Source of the DNA: a candidate division WOR-3 bacterium
GTDB taxonomy: Bacteria; Hydrothermota; Tepidihabitantia; Tepidihabitantales; Tepidihabitantaceae
Assembly: GCA_016867815.1 (NCBI GenBank)
Contig: VGIR01000011.1
Span: 1-49,259, forward strand
Length of the DNA stretch: 49,259 nucleotides
Direction: 5' to 3'
In this document: in pieces, positions 38,376-46,656 of the stretch
Layout of the letters: each line of letters starts with the position of its first letter
How positions within the stretch are numbered: position 1 is the first letter of the stretch
Position numbers and translations under genes: made by a program
The notes under the pieces: generated by a model
Databases searched by the model: none
Seen by the model: the letters and a program-made list of their open reading frames with translations, nothing else
Told to the model about the DNA's origin: nothing

Positions 38376-40355
38376 CTAGAGCGGCTCGATGATTACCAGT
38401 GGCTGGCCGTATTCGACCGACTCGCCGTCTTCAACCAGGATATCGACTATACTGCACTTCTTCTCCGCCTGTATCTCGTTCATCAGCTTCATCGCCTCAA
38501 CGATGCAGAGTGTCTGCCCCGGGTCGACTGCATCACCCTTCTTGATGAACGGCGGGGACTCAGGTCTGGACCTGAGGTAGAAAGTGCCCACCATCGGCGA
38601 CGTCACTTCCTCGGTGTTGGCTGCGGGCTGTGCTGCCGGAGCCGGTTGCGGGGCCGGCACAGGGGCCGCAGGGACGACTGGCTCTGGGACCGGCTGAGCG
38701 GCAACGTGGACTGGTTCGGCAGCGGGCTGCGGAGCCGGCACATCGTGCTTCGCTGGTACAGGTGCAGCCTCTCCTGAGCCCCGCCTGATCCTCACCTTCT
38801 CATCCTCGTGCTCCCACTCGAAATCGGTCACCGAGTGAGTAGCGACTATCTCGATCAGACCGCGCAGACGACGCACCTGCGGGTCTTCCGGCGCTGCCGC
38901 CGGCTTCGCCTGTGCCTGCGCTTGCGCCTGTGCCTGAGCTTGGGCTTGAGCTTTCTTTTCGGGCTCCGGGGCGGTCGGGTTCTTCCGCCACTGGAAGAAC
39001 TTGAGCGAGACCTCCGGGAAGATGGCGTAGGAGATGAAGTCGGACTCGGCCTGCACCAGGTCCTTGCTCAGCTCCTTGCGCGCCCTGGGCATGCCCGGTT
39101 CAAGCGTATCCGCGGGTCTCCCTTTCACAGGCTTCTCGTCGCCGAGTATCTTGAGGGCCACCGCCTCCCGGATCGGGGCAGGCGCCCTTCCATACAGCCC
39201 CTTCACGTAGTCCTTGGTCTCACGCGTTACTCGCTTGTACCTCTCCCCTGCGAGCACGTTGTGCACCGCCTGCACACCGACAATCTGGCTGGTCGGGGTC
39301 ACGAGCGGCGGGAACCCCAGGTCTTCGCGCACACGCGGCACCTCCTCCAGCACTTCGCGCAGCCGGTCCTCGGCCTTCTGCTCCTTGAGCTGGGACAACA
39401 GGTTCGAAGCCATTCCGCCCGGAATCTGGTGGATGATGACCATTGAATCCACGACCTTGGGAAGAGCGACGCACTGGCCCGCTGCCAGCTTGCCGAAGTG
39501 CCCTTCGACAGCCTCCATCTCAGCCATGTTGAGTCCCGGGTCGCGCGGCGAGCCGGCAAAGGTGGCGACCATGCTCTCGGCTGCCGGCTGCGAGGTCATG
39601 AATGCCAGGGGCGCGGCCGCGGTGTCTATCACGTCGACCCCGGCCTCGGCTGCCTTGAGATACGCCGCCACGGCCATACCGCTCGACGCATGACAGTGGA
39701 GTTGCACGGGCAGGCCGATAGTCTCCTTGAGCGCCTTGACCAGGTCATAGGCCACTGCCGGCGAGATAATCCCTGCCATGTCCTTGATGCAGATGGAGTC
39801 GATACCCATCTCCTGCTGTTCGTGCGCTCGGGCGAGGTAGTACTCAATCGTGTGCACGGGTGAAATGGCGTAGCAGAGGGTCCCTTGCGCGTGCTTCCCG
39901 GCCTTCTTCACGTAGTCGATGGCCCGCTCAAGATTGCGCGCGTCATTCAGGGCGTCGAACACGCGATAGACGTCGAGACCCCGCCCCGCCGACTCGACCA
40001 CGAATTCCTTGAGCACGTCGTCCGGGTAGTTCTTGTACCCGACCACGTTCTGTCCGCGCAGCAGCATCTGCAGCCGGGTGTTTTTCACCCGCTTCCGGAT
40101 CTCGCTCAGCCGCTCCCACGGATCCTCGTTGAGAAACCGCAGACAGACGTCAAACGTGGCCCCGCCCCACATCTCCAGCGACCAGTACCCGACCTTGTCC
40201 AGATGGTCGAGCACGGGCAGCATGTCGGCTGTCTTCATCCGGGTGGCCCACAACGACTGGTGCGCGTCGCGGAGCGTGGTATCTGTAAACTGAATCGGAG
40301 GCAACGAAGAAGAACCCGGCCCGTCGGCCGGTACCGGTTTATTGTCTTTCGCCAT
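38376..40355 (-). CDS. Carboxyltransferase (OadA/PycB-like) fused to a full AccB-type biotin carrier
   Basis: 659 residues. Residues about 18-480 are the carboxyltransferase of pyruvate carboxylase/oxaloacetate decarboxylase: [64 protein letters not shown]-type metal site [17 protein letters not shown]. An AQ-repeat linker (about 495-515) follows. Next comes [20 protein letters not shown], which is the N-terminal part of acetyl-CoA carboxylase BCCP. A Pro/Ala hinge then leads to [18 protein letters not shown] and the biotinylation site EAMKLMNEI (Lys623). It may serve as carboxyltransferase subunit for pyruvate carboxylase, an Na+ pump or a shared carrier. No biotin carboxylase or beta subunit is nearby. 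It overlaps murF by 17 nt. Confidence 0.9.
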   Translation of the reverse strand: MAKDNKPVPADGPGSSSLPPIQFTDTTLRDAHQSLWATRMKTADMLPVLDHLDKVGYWSLEMWGGATFDVCLRFLNEDPWERLSEIRKRVKNTRLQMLLRGQNVVGYKNYPDDVLKEFVVESAGRGLDVYRVFDALNDARNLERAIDYVKKAGKHAQGTLCYAISPVHTIEYYLARAHEQQEMGIDSICIKDMAGIISPAVAYDLVKALKETIGLPVQLHCHASSGMAVAAYLKAAEAGVDVIDTAAAPLAFMTSQPAAESMVATFAGSPRDPGLNMAEMEAVEGHFGKLAAGQCVALPKVVDSMVIIHQIPGGMASNLLSQLKEQKAEDRLREVLEEVPRVREDLGFPPLVTPTSQIVGVQAVHNVLAGERYKRVTRETKDYVKGLYGRAPAPIREAVALKILGDEKPVKGRPADTLEPGMPRARKELSKDLVQAESDFISYAIFPEVSLKFFQWRKNPTAPEPEKKAQAQAQAQAQAQAQAKPAAAPEDPQVRRLRGLIEIVATHSVTDFEWEHEDEKVRIRRGSGEAAPVPAKHDVPAPQPAAEPVHVAAQPVPEPVVPAAPVPAPQPAPAAQPAANTEEVTSPMVGTFYLRSRPESPPFIKKGDAVDPGQTLCIVEAMKLMNEIQAEKKCSIVDILVEDGESVEYGQPLVIIEPL

Positions 40356-41712
40356 AAACTCTCACAATCTCCTGACAGATGATTTCCATGGCCATGGCCC
40401 TGGAGCCTTTGACGAGGATTGTATCCCCGGGCCTAACGAAGTCAAACACCGCCCCCCGCGCCTGCTCAGCCCTGTCAAACCGCGCTACCTGCTTCAGTCC
40501 TGCGGTAGACGCCCCTCTGGCCGTATGCTCGCCCATAGGCCCGACCGCTACCAGTCTACTTACAAATGTCCCCACCTCGCGGCCGAGGTCCTCATGCCGA
40601 ACCGCCGACGACTCCCCCAGTTCGTGCATATCTCCTAGAAACGCGACACGCCGTTCGACTGGACCGCACTTCTCCAGAATCTTCAGCGCCGCACCGACTG
40701 ACTGCGGATTTGCATTGTAGCAATCCTCGATGAGCGTGATGTCGCCTAGCTTTTGCACCCGCAGCCGCATCGGCAGGGGTTCGAGCCGGGCTATCGCGTC
40801 CGGCATGTCGCCGGGCCACATGCCCATGGCATAGGCGCCGGCGCAGGCAGCCAGGCAGTTGGCAACATTGTGTCTCCCCGGCATGGGCAGTGTGATCTCG
40901 TGCTGACCCATCAATCGAAACCGGCTTCCGGCAAGCCCGGCGTCCACAATGTCGGTGGCGAAGACCTCTGACTTCTCTTCCAGCCCGAATGTAACCCGAC
41001 GAGGCGGAGCATAGGTCGAGCCTATAGCCATCACCATCGGGTCGTCGGCATTGAGGGCGGCTGCCCCCTTTTCGGGCAGAGCTTGAAGCAGTTCGGCTTT
41101 CTCCTGCGCCACACCGTGTCGGTCCTTCATGAACTCGAGGTGCGTGTCCCCGATGTTGGTAACCACCCCGACCTCGGGACGGCAGATGCGGGCCAGCCGC
41201 GCGGTCCCGCCCAGTTCGTTCATCTCTAGCTCGAAGACTGCCGCCTCGGTCTCCCTGGTCATCCGCAGCACTGTCAGCGGCACGCCGATGTCGTTGTTGA
41301 AACTTCCCTGAGGCTTGAGCGTCTTGAACTTGACGGCGAGGATGGCGGCGAGGATCTCCTTCGTCGTCGACTTGCCATTGCTGCCCGTAACCGCGACGAC
41401 TCGGGCAGACATCCGCTCGCGGTGACGGAAAGCGATTCGACCCAGGGCAGCGGTGGTATTCTCGACGACGATACCGACGCTTCCCTTCGGCACGGCCGTA
41501 TCCGAGTCAACGACAACCCCGACCGCGCCCTTCGCGACGGCCTGCTCGCAGAACTGGTGACCGTCGAGCCGCTTGCCCCGGATAGCAACGTACAGGTCTC
41601 CGGACGTGAGGGTGCGAGTGTCAATCGATACGCCGGTGACCTTCAGATCCCGGCCGTTCACCAGCCGACCTCCGGTTGCTGTCACGAGCTCATTCAACCT
41701 TATGGGTTCCAT
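40339..41712 (-). CDS. murF: UDP-N-acetylmuramoyl-tripeptide--D-alanyl-D-alanine ligase
   Basis: 457 residues from ATG 41712 (CGGAG upstream). The N-terminal UDP-binding domain includes [20 protein letters not shown] and [13 protein letters not shown]. The central ATP-binding loop is [16 protein letters not shown], followed by [13 protein letters not shown] and the metal-binding [11 protein letters not shown]. The C-terminal domain has [22 protein letters not shown] and [20 protein letters not shown]. It adds D-Ala-D-Ala to the peptidoglycan precursor. It stands alone, without the dcw cluster, between queA and the carboxyltransferase fusion. Confidence 0.95.
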   Translation of the reverse strand: MEPIRLNELVTATGGRLVNGRDLKVTGVSIDTRTLTSGDLYVAIRGKRLDGHQFCEQAVAKGAVGVVVDSDTAVPKGSVGIVVENTTAALGRIAFRHRERMSARVVAVTGSNGKSTTKEILAAILAVKFKTLKPQGSFNNDIGVPLTVLRMTRETEAAVFELEMNELGGTARLARICRPEVGVVTNIGDTHLEFMKDRHGVAQEKAELLQALPEKGAAALNADDPMVMAIGSTYAPPRRVTFGLEEKSEVFATDIVDAGLAGSRFRLMGQHEITLPMPGRHNVANCLAACAGAYAMGMWPGDMPDAIARLEPLPMRLRVQKLGDITLIEDCYNANPQSVGAALKILEKCGPVERRVAFLGDMHELGESSAVRHEDLGREVGTFVSRLVAVGPMGEHTARGASTAGLKQVARFDRAEQARGAVFDFVRPGDTILVKGSRAMAMEIICQEIVRVYGERQ

Positions 41713-41752
41713 TCCGGCTCCGTTACTCTGTCCCTCGATCCCTCTATCCCTC

Positions 41753-42874
41753 TCATACCACCAGCATCGCGTCGCCAAACGAATAGAACCTGTACCTCTG
41801 CTCGACTGCGTGCCGATACGCCGCCAGAACCGCGTCGCGGCCAGCCAAGGCAGAAACCAGCATCAACAACGTAGACTTGGGTAGATGGAAGTTAGTAAGC
41901 AGTGCTCCGACCACCTTCCACTCGTAGCCTGGATAGATGTAGAGGTCGATCTGCCCCTTCCCCGGCTTCACCCGCCACCCGCCATTCACCGCTTTCCTCC
42001 TCACCGTCGCTTCGCTCTCCCTCTCCTCCAAGAGGAGAGGGACGGGGTGAGGAGTATTCGACATTCGAGTTTCGTCATTCGGACTTTCCTCGAAGGCCTG
42101 CCCTTCGAGGACTCGGACAGTCGTCGTCCCCACGCAGACAATCCTGCGTCCTTCAGAGAGCGCGCGATTTACCTGTCCGGCCGCTGCCTCAGAAAGCTCG
42201 AACTCCTCCGGGTGCATCGCGTGCTCCTCGATGTTCTCTGCCTTCACCGGGCGGAATGTCCCGAGCCCGGCGTGCAGCGTGACAAACGCCGTCTCTACAC
42301 CGGCATGACCCAGCGCGCGGAGCAACTCCGGCGTGAAATGCAGCCCGGCCGTCGGCGCGGCAATCGCCCCGTCTACCTGCGCAAACACCGTCTGGTACCG
42401 CGCATAGTCACCGCACTTCTCTTCTATATAGGGCGGCAAGGCCACTTCGCCGCGAGACTGCTGCAGAGTAGAAACATCCGGCGGGTCGAACCTCACCAGA
42501 CGTATGCCCTCCGGCTTCCGCTCCACGATGGTCGCGTTGTGGGAGCCGAACTGCAGGATTGCGCCCGGCCTCGCCTTGCGGGAAGGGCGGGAGAGAGCTT
42601 CCCAGACACCGGGCTCGACCTGTCGCAGCAGCAGCAGTTCCACCGTACCGCCGGTCGGCAGTTTGCCGAACACCCGCGCCGGTATGACCCGGGTGTTGTT
42701 CAGAACCAGCAGGTCGCCTTCCCTTAGCCACTGCCCGATGTCGCTGAACATGGCATCGCTCACCTTGCCTGTGCTGCGCTCGAGCACGAGCATCCGCGAC
42801 GCATCACGCCGCGCCAGCGGCTGCTGGGCGATCAACTCCTTCGGCAGGTCGTAGTCGAAATCAGCTACGAGCAT
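41753..42874 (-). CDS. queA: S-adenosylmethionine:tRNA ribosyltransferase-isomerase, with an in-frame repeat insertion
   Basis: Forms epoxyqueuosine on tRNA from preQ1. The start is ATG 42874 (MLVADFDYDLPKELIAQQPL), giving 373 residues. Canonical motifs are RDASRMLVLERSTG, LVLNNTRVIPARVFG, PTAGLHFTPELL, HAGLGTFRPVKAENIEEHAMHPEEF, CVGTTTVRVLE, YIYPGYEWKVV, LLTNFHLPKSTLLMLVSALAG and YRFYSFGDAMLV. Between VRVLE and DLYIYPGY there are about 45 residues where most homologues have about 15. The extra sequence (NTPHPVPLLLEERE and flanks) is encoded by a perfect hairpin and a GTCATTCG repeat. It is part of the purE-to-carboxyltransferase operon. Confidence 0.93.
   Translation of the reverse strand: MLVADFDYDLPKELIAQQPLARRDASRMLVLERSTGKVSDAMFSDIGQWLREGDLLVLNNTRVIPARVFGKLPTGGTVELLLLRQVEPGVWEALSRPSRKARPGAILQFGSHNATIVERKPEGIRLVRFDPPDVSTLQQSRGEVALPPYIEEKCGDYARYQTVFAQVDGAIAAPTAGLHFTPELLRALGHAGVETAFVTLHAGLGTFRPVKAENIEEHAMHPEEFELSEAAAGQVNRALSEGRRIVCVGTTTVRVLEGQAFEESPNDETRMSNTPHPVPLLLEERESEATVRRKAVNGGWRVKPGKGQIDLYIYPGYEWKVVGALLTNFHLPKSTLLMLVSALAGRDAVLAAYRHAVEQRYRFYSFGDAMLVV
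42018..42042. repeat. Perfect hairpin repeat inside queA
   Basis: TCCCTCTCCTC (42018-42028), loop CAA, then GAGGAGAGGGA (42032-42042) form an 11-bp perfect stem. The hairpin lies in a larger in-frame insertion (about 41985-42090) that also holds a GTCATTCG-family copy (42074-42081). Confidence 0.75.
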
Positions 42875-42888
42875 GCGGAGAGAAACCT

Positions 42889-43071
42889 CACCACAAAGAC
42901 ACCAAGGCACCAAGGGGATTGGAGGGAACCGAATCCCGAAGTAGCCAGCCACGAAAACACGAAGCCGGATGAAACGGATCGCGGCATTCCGGAACCCATC
43001 CGTTTCGTGCCTTTCGTGCCTTCGTGGCGCCCACGCCGGTTCCAGACTTCGTGTCTTTGTGTCTTGGTGGT
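42889..43071. repeat. 183-bp imperfect palindromic element between purC and queA
   Basis: The outer arms (42890-42914 and 43047-43071, of the CACAAAGACACCAAGG type) match as inverted repeats at 21 of 25 positions. The inner arms (42948-42979 and 42998-43028, of the GCCACGAAAACACGAAG type) also match closely around an 18-nt centre. No gene is inside. The right-arm sequence TTTGTGTCTT-type text also occurs upstream of rpsP (about 26473-26488). Confidence 0.8.
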
Positions 43072-43081
43072 CAGCATCCGA

Positions 43082-43966
43082 TCATCCGAGTTCGCTGCCG
43101 GTGATCAACCGATATGCTTCGCGGTAGCGGTCTGACGTACCCTTGACGACTTCTGCCGGCAGGTTCGGCGCGGGCGGGGTCTTGTCCCACTTGATAGAAA
43201 GCAGATAGTCGCGCACGAACTGCTTGTCGAAGCTCGGCGGCGACATTCCGACCTTGTACTCCGCGACCGACCAGAACCGCGACGAGTCGGGCGTGAGCGC
43301 CTCGTCAATCCACATCAGCTTGCCGTCAAACAGCCCGAATTCGAACTTCGTATCGGCGATGATGATGCCCCGGCCCAGAGCATACTCCGCTGCCCGCCGG
43401 TAGATATTGAGGGACACTTCCCCTATTTCCCGAGCCACATCCGCACCTACCAGTGCGGCCGCCTGGTCCTGCGTGATGTTCTCGTCGTGGCCGGTCGTCG
43501 CCTTGGTGGATGGCGTGAATATCGCTTCGGGCAGCTTCTCTGCCTGCTTCATTCCCGCCGGCAGCCTGATACCGCAAACCGCCCCGGTCTTCTGGTAGTC
43601 GTTCCAGCCACTGCCCGCGAGGTACCCGCGCACCACACACTCCACCGGCAGCGGTTTTGCCCGGCGCACCAGCATCGCCCGGCCGTCAAGCTGCTCGCGA
43701 AACGGCGCAAGGGCTCCGGGGAAGCGCGCCGCGTCCGTCTCAACCACGTGATTCGGCACCAGTTTCCCGAACCGTTCGAACCAGAACTTCGAAAGCTGGG
43801 TCAGCACCTTTCCTTTGTCCGGAATCGGGTCCGGCAGGACCACGTCGAATGCCGACAGCCGATCGGTGGCGACAATCATGAGGTGCTCGCCGACCTCGAA
43901 TATGTCCCTGACTTTGCCCTGAGCGACCCGTCCAATACCCGGCAACTCGGCCTGTTTCACTACCAC
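43082..43966 (-). CDS. purC: Phosphoribosylaminoimidazole-succinocarboxamide synthase
   Basis: 294 residues from GTG 43966 (AAGGAG about 10 nt upstream; an in-frame GTG two codons later is also possible). It has the long-form SAICAR synthetase layout: GKVRDIFEVGEHLMIVATDRLSAFD, PDPIPDKGKVLTQLSKFWFERF, PVECVVRGYLAGSGWNDYQKTG, FTPSTKATTGHDENI, IIADTKFEFGL and the C-terminal SFDKQFVRDYL. It ligates Asp to CAIR. It follows purE with one nitroreductase-like gene between, consistent with a purine-linked operon. Confidence 0.96.
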   Translation of the reverse strand: MVVKQAELPGIGRVAQGKVRDIFEVGEHLMIVATDRLSAFDVVLPDPIPDKGKVLTQLSKFWFERFGKLVPNHVVETDAARFPGALAPFREQLDGRAMLVRRAKPLPVECVVRGYLAGSGWNDYQKTGAVCGIRLPAGMKQAEKLPEAIFTPSTKATTGHDENITQDQAAALVGADVAREIGEVSLNIYRRAAEYALGRGIIIADTKFEFGLFDGKLMWIDEALTPDSSRFWSVAEYKVGMSPPSFDKQFVRDYLLSIKWDKTPPAPNLPAEVVKGTSDRYREAYRLITGSELG

Positions 43967-43982
43967 TTGTCTCGCACTCCTT

Positions 43983-44633
43983 TCACCTCGACCTTTTCCT
44001 GCCTACCGGCATGATGTACAACGGTTCCCGCCCTGTCCCGATCAGCTTCTTCACCCGGCCATCCTGGAACGCTCCGATCATCACGGTGCCCAGCCCGAGC
44101 GCCTCACACTGCAGATGGACGTTCTCACCGATGTGGCCGGCCTCCATGTACACATAGCGGGGCGCACGCTGTCCGTACGCTCGCGCGGTGCGGCTGAAGT
44201 CGGCACCCAGGACCAGCACAGCAGGCGCAGCCGTGATTGAGCTTTGGCCAAGCGCCGCTTCCGCCAGCGACGCCCGTTGGTCTCCGCCCTTCACAAGCGA
44301 GAGGAAGTGGCCGTCAAACCCGTAGTGATACAGTCCCGGCTTCAGGCCCTTCACCTTGCCTGCAACCAGGTAGAGCTCCATTGGGTACGTAGCCCCGGCC
44401 GAAGGCGCGGTGCGGCCGACCAGGCCGCGGTTCAGCCCCTGGGCTGACCACAGCAACTGCCCGACCTGCGCGACTGAAAGCGATTCGTCGGCGAAAGACC
44501 GGACCGAGCGCCGGTGCCAGAGCGCCTGCTCGACCGTGATACGGCCAACCGTATCCGGCGGAGGCAGCTTGACCAGGGAATCAGAGCCGACCGGTTGGAC
44601 CATGACACCGCACAGCAGCAGCAAACCCAGCAT
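43983..44633 (-). CDS. Exported or membrane-anchored SagB-type nitroreductase-family protein
   Basis: 216 residues. The N-terminus is signal-like (MLGLLLLCGVMVQPVGSDS) and the frame stays open upstream (RQKAQAG), so the start may be slightly earlier and overlap purE. A VKLPPPDTVGRITVEQALWHRRSVRSFADESLS segment, then GATYPMELYLV and GLKPGLYHYG are typical of SagB/ThcOx-like nitroreductases, as is the C-terminal AGHIGENVHLQCEALGLGTVMIGAF. These bind FMN and often act as dehydrogenases or oxidases on peptides; many stand-alone members have unknown substrates. Export of such a flavoprotein is unusual. No azoline-peptide genes adjoin it. Confidence 0.85.
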   Translation of the reverse strand: MLGLLLLCGVMVQPVGSDSLVKLPPPDTVGRITVEQALWHRRSVRSFADESLSVAQVGQLLWSAQGLNRGLVGRTAPSAGATYPMELYLVAGKVKGLKPGLYHYGFDGHFLSLVKGGDQRASLAEAALGQSSITAAPAVLVLGADFSRTARAYGQRAPRYVYMEAGHIGENVHLQCEALGLGTVMIGAFQDGRVKKLIGTGREPLYIMPVGRKRSR

Positions 44634-44656
44634 ACCTGCCTGCGCCTTCTGCCGGT

Positions 44657-45172
44657 CTAGCTCTTTGCCGCGCCGGCGGAACGTGCGGCTGCCTTTGCCT
44701 TGGCCGCGACTTCCTTCGCCATCCGGTCACGGTAGGCCGCAAGTCCCCTGGCGAGGCCCGGGTCACCCAGGGCCAGGATGGCGACGGCCAGCAGGCCCGC
44801 ATTCTTCGCCCCGGCCTTGCCCACTGCCATACAGGCCACCGGGATTCCTCCCGGCATCTGCACGGTCGAGAGCAGCGCGTCGAGCCCGTTCATCCCCGCG
44901 TCCAGCGGCACGCCGATTACAGGCAAAGTCGTGTGCGCGGCAATCACCCCGGCCAGATGAGCGGCCTTGCCTGCCCCGGCCACAATCACCTTGATGCCTC
45001 GTCCGGCCGCGCCGCGTGCGAACGTGCGGCAACGGTCCGGAGTCCGGTGCGCCGAGACTATCAGCACCTCGTGCCCGAGACCAAACTCATCCAGGACCTT
45101 CGCGGCTTCGGACATCACCGCCAGGTCCGAATCACTGCCCATCGCTATGGCGACAACTGGCTGGTTTTTCAT
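44657..45172 (-). CDS. purE: N5-carboxyaminoimidazole ribonucleotide mutase
   Basis: 171 residues. The class I PurE motifs are all present: [79 protein letters not shown] and [12 protein letters not shown] class I mutase would need PurK to make its N5-CAIR substrate; PurK is not in the window. The C-terminal Ala/Lys tail is longer than usual. It leads the minus-strand operon from a leaderless-type promoter that shares its -35 region with the divergent LarA-like gene. Confidence 0.95.
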   Translation of the reverse strand: MKNQPVVAIAMGSDSDLAVMSEAAKVLDEFGLGHEVLIVSAHRTPDRCRTFARGAAGRGIKVIVAGAGKAAHLAGVIAAHTTLPVIGVPLDAGMNGLDALLSTVQMPGGIPVACMAVGKAGAKNAGLLAVAILALGDPGLARGLAAYRDRMAKEVAAKAKAAARSAGAAKS

Positions 45173-45180
45173 GGTAGGCT

Positions 45181-45209
45181 ATTCTATGAATTCCGGCTCA
45201 GCTTGTAAA
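45181..45209 (-). promoter_or_regulatory. Leaderless-type promoter of purE
   Basis: The -35 is TTTACA (45209-45204), the spacer is 17 nt, the -10 is TAGAAT (45186-45181), and 8 nt remain before ATG 45172. Its -35 overlaps the -35 of the divergent larA-like promoter. Confidence 0.7.
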
Positions 45210-45231
45210 GAAACGACCGCCTGCCTATACT
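45203..45231 (+). promoter_or_regulatory. Leaderless-type promoter of the LarA-like gene
   Basis: The -35 is TTGTAA (45203-45208), the spacer is 17 nt, the -10 is TATACT (45226-45231), and 5 nt remain before GTG 45237. Confidence 0.65.
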
Positions 45232-45236
45232 TGCTC

Positions 45237-46562
45237 GTGCGAATAGAACTCATCCACGCCCCGGGCAAAGAGACGGTCGAAGTGCCGGACCGAAACCTGG
45301 CCGCAATCCTCAAACCCAACGACTGCTGTCCGTTCCATGACACCAGCGCGGCACTACGGCAGGCAGCCGAGGCCTGCGCCCGGTTCCTCGGCGACGCGCA
45401 GCGCATCCTGGTGCTCGTGAACGACTACACGCGTCCCACTCCCAACGCGCCGATTCTCACAGCCCTGGAGCCGACGCTCCGCAACCGCGACGCGAAATAC
45501 CTCGTCTGCCTCGGCACGCACCGCCCGCCAACCGAACCCGAACTCGCACGCATCTTCGGCCCCGACTTCCTCAACTCATCGCTCATCGCTCATCGCTCAT
45601 CGCTTCTCTGCCACGACTCCAAAGACAACTCCCGCCTCTTCTTCCTCGGCAAGACCAGCTTCGGCACCGACGTCTGGCTCAACAAAGAGCTTCTCTGGGC
45701 CGACAAAGTCATCACCATCAACTCCATCGAACCGCACTACTTCGCGGGCTACACCGGCGGCCGCAAAGGCTTCCTGCCCGGGATTGCCGGGTACGACACC
45801 ATCACCCAGAACCACAACATGGTCACCCGCGCAGGTTCGACGACGTTCGGACTCAAAGGCAACCCGGTGCATGAAGACATGACCGAAGCCGCCCGGATGC
45901 TCCCGCGCCCGGTCTTCTCCATCCAGCTCTCCCAGGACCGGAACCACAACCTACTCTCCATCCGCTGCGGCGACCTGTTCAAGTCATTCGACGAAGCCGC
46001 AGCCGACGCGCACACGGTCTTCGCCGTGCCGGTGAAAGAGAAGGCTGACATCGTCCTCAGCGTGCTGGGCCCGCCCTCGAACATCAACTTCTACCAGGCC
46101 CAGCGGGCGGTCGAATTCGCCCGGCCCGTGCTCAAAGACCCGTCTGTTCACATCACCGTCTCGGCCTGCTACGACGGCGTCGGCAACGACAGCTTCATCA
46201 AGGTCTTCCAAGGCTGCTCCTCCCCCTCCGAGATTCTGCAATCTGCAACCTGCAATCAGCAATCTGAAATCTCCTCTCCCTCCTCCCCTTCCTCCTCGAC
46301 TTCCGTCACTCATCACTCCTCCCTCCTCTCTCCTCACTCCTCTCTCCTTGGTTGGCACAAATCCGCCCGCCTTGCCCAGATAATGCAGACTGCTGACCTC
46401 TACACGGTGATGGGAATAGACGACGCAGTCGTGAAGAGCGTCTTCATGCACCCCTACAAGACCGCGCAGGCCGCGCTCGACGCGGCCTTTGCCAAACTCG
46501 GCAAAGACGCCCGCGTCTACATCATCCCCGACGCCGGCGCCGTCGTCCCGGTCCTCTCCTAG
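45237..46562 (+). CDS. LarA-family (nickel-dependent lactate racemase-like) protein with two in-frame repeat insertions
   Basis: 441 residues from GTG 45237 (VRIELIHAPGKETVEVPDRN). LarA signature regions are VLVNDYTRPTPNAPIL, CLGTHRPPTEPEL, TINSIEPHYFAGYTGGRKGFLPGIAGYDTI and ITVSACYDGVGND. These hold the His and Lys residues that bind the nickel-pincer cofactor in characterised members. LarB/C/E cofactor genes are not in the window, so activity and substrate are uncertain; the family now includes racemases of several 2-hydroxy acids. Two low-complexity insertions interrupt conserved blocks: SSLIAHRSSLLC (four CTCATCG heptamers, 45575-45602) and a Ser/His-rich stretch (46216-46350). Confidence 0.85.
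   Translation: MRIELIHAPGKETVEVPDRNLAAILKPNDCCPFHDTSAALRQAAEACARFLGDAQRILVLVNDYTRPTPNAPILTALEPTLRNRDAKYLVCLGTHRPPTEPELARIFGPDFLNSSLIAHRSSLLCHDSKDNSRLFFLGKTSFGTDVWLNKELLWADKVITINSIEPHYFAGYTGGRKGFLPGIAGYDTITQNHNMVTRAGSTTFGLKGNPVHEDMTEAARMLPRPVFSIQLSQDRNHNLLSIRCGDLFKSFDEAAADAHTVFAVPVKEKADIVLSVLGPPSNINFYQAQRAVEFARPVLKDPSVHITVSACYDGVGNDSFIKVFQGCSSPSEILQSATCNQQSEISSPSSPSSSTSVTHHSSLLSPHSSLLGWHKSARLAQIMQTADLYTVMGIDDAVVKSVFMHPYKTAQAALDAAFAKLGKDARVYIIPDAGAVVPVLS
45575..45602 (+). repeat. Four perfect CTCATCG heptamers in coding sequence
   Basis: Perfect tandem copies lie at 45575, 45582, 45589 and 45596 within the LarA-like gene. Because 7 is not a multiple of 3, any change in copy number by one or two would shift the reading frame. 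Confidence 0.85.
46216..46350 (+). repeat. Low-complexity, pyrimidine-rich insertion in the LarA-like gene
   Basis: It first contains CTGCAATCTGCAACCTGCAA-type repeats (46235-46270), then a long C/T-rich tract of CTCCTCTCC-like units (46271-46348). It encodes a Ser/Pro/His-rich segment (about residues 327-371) between IKVFQG and GWHKSARLAQI, where homologues continue directly. Confidence 0.7.
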
Positions 46563-46632
46563 CCCGAGTTCCAGCAGACGCATCCGCAGATCACGCAGAC
46601 GACGCAGATTGTCTGGATTCTAACCGGGCTAG
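46559..46632. terminator. Convergent-gene inverted repeat with a repeat-filled loop
   Basis: CTAGCCCG (46559-46566, containing the stop codon of the LarA-like gene) and CGGGCTAG (46625-46632) form 8-bp perfect arms around 58 nt. The 58 nt hold CGCAGATCACGCAGACGACG-like repeats and a nested CAGAC/GTCTG pair. It could end transcription from both sides. Confidence 0.45.
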
Positions 46633-46656
46633 TAGCTTACGGCTTGAAGCTGGTGG

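Noticed and set aside
42889-43071. Riboswitch or T-box leader upstream of queA (a preQ1 riboswitch was considered)
   Set aside because: The arms are long symmetric A/C-rich versus G/T-rich inverted repeats, and related half-copies occur elsewhere. No preQ1 aptamer features are seen.
44967-45236. N-terminal extension of the LarA-like gene
   Set aside because: It is antisense to purE and non-conserved. The promoter and the canonical LarA N-terminus place the start at GTG 45237.
45575-45602. CRISPR or spacer-repeat structure
   Set aside because: The units are contiguous 7-mers without spacers. No cas genes or regularly spaced repeats are present anywhere in the window.
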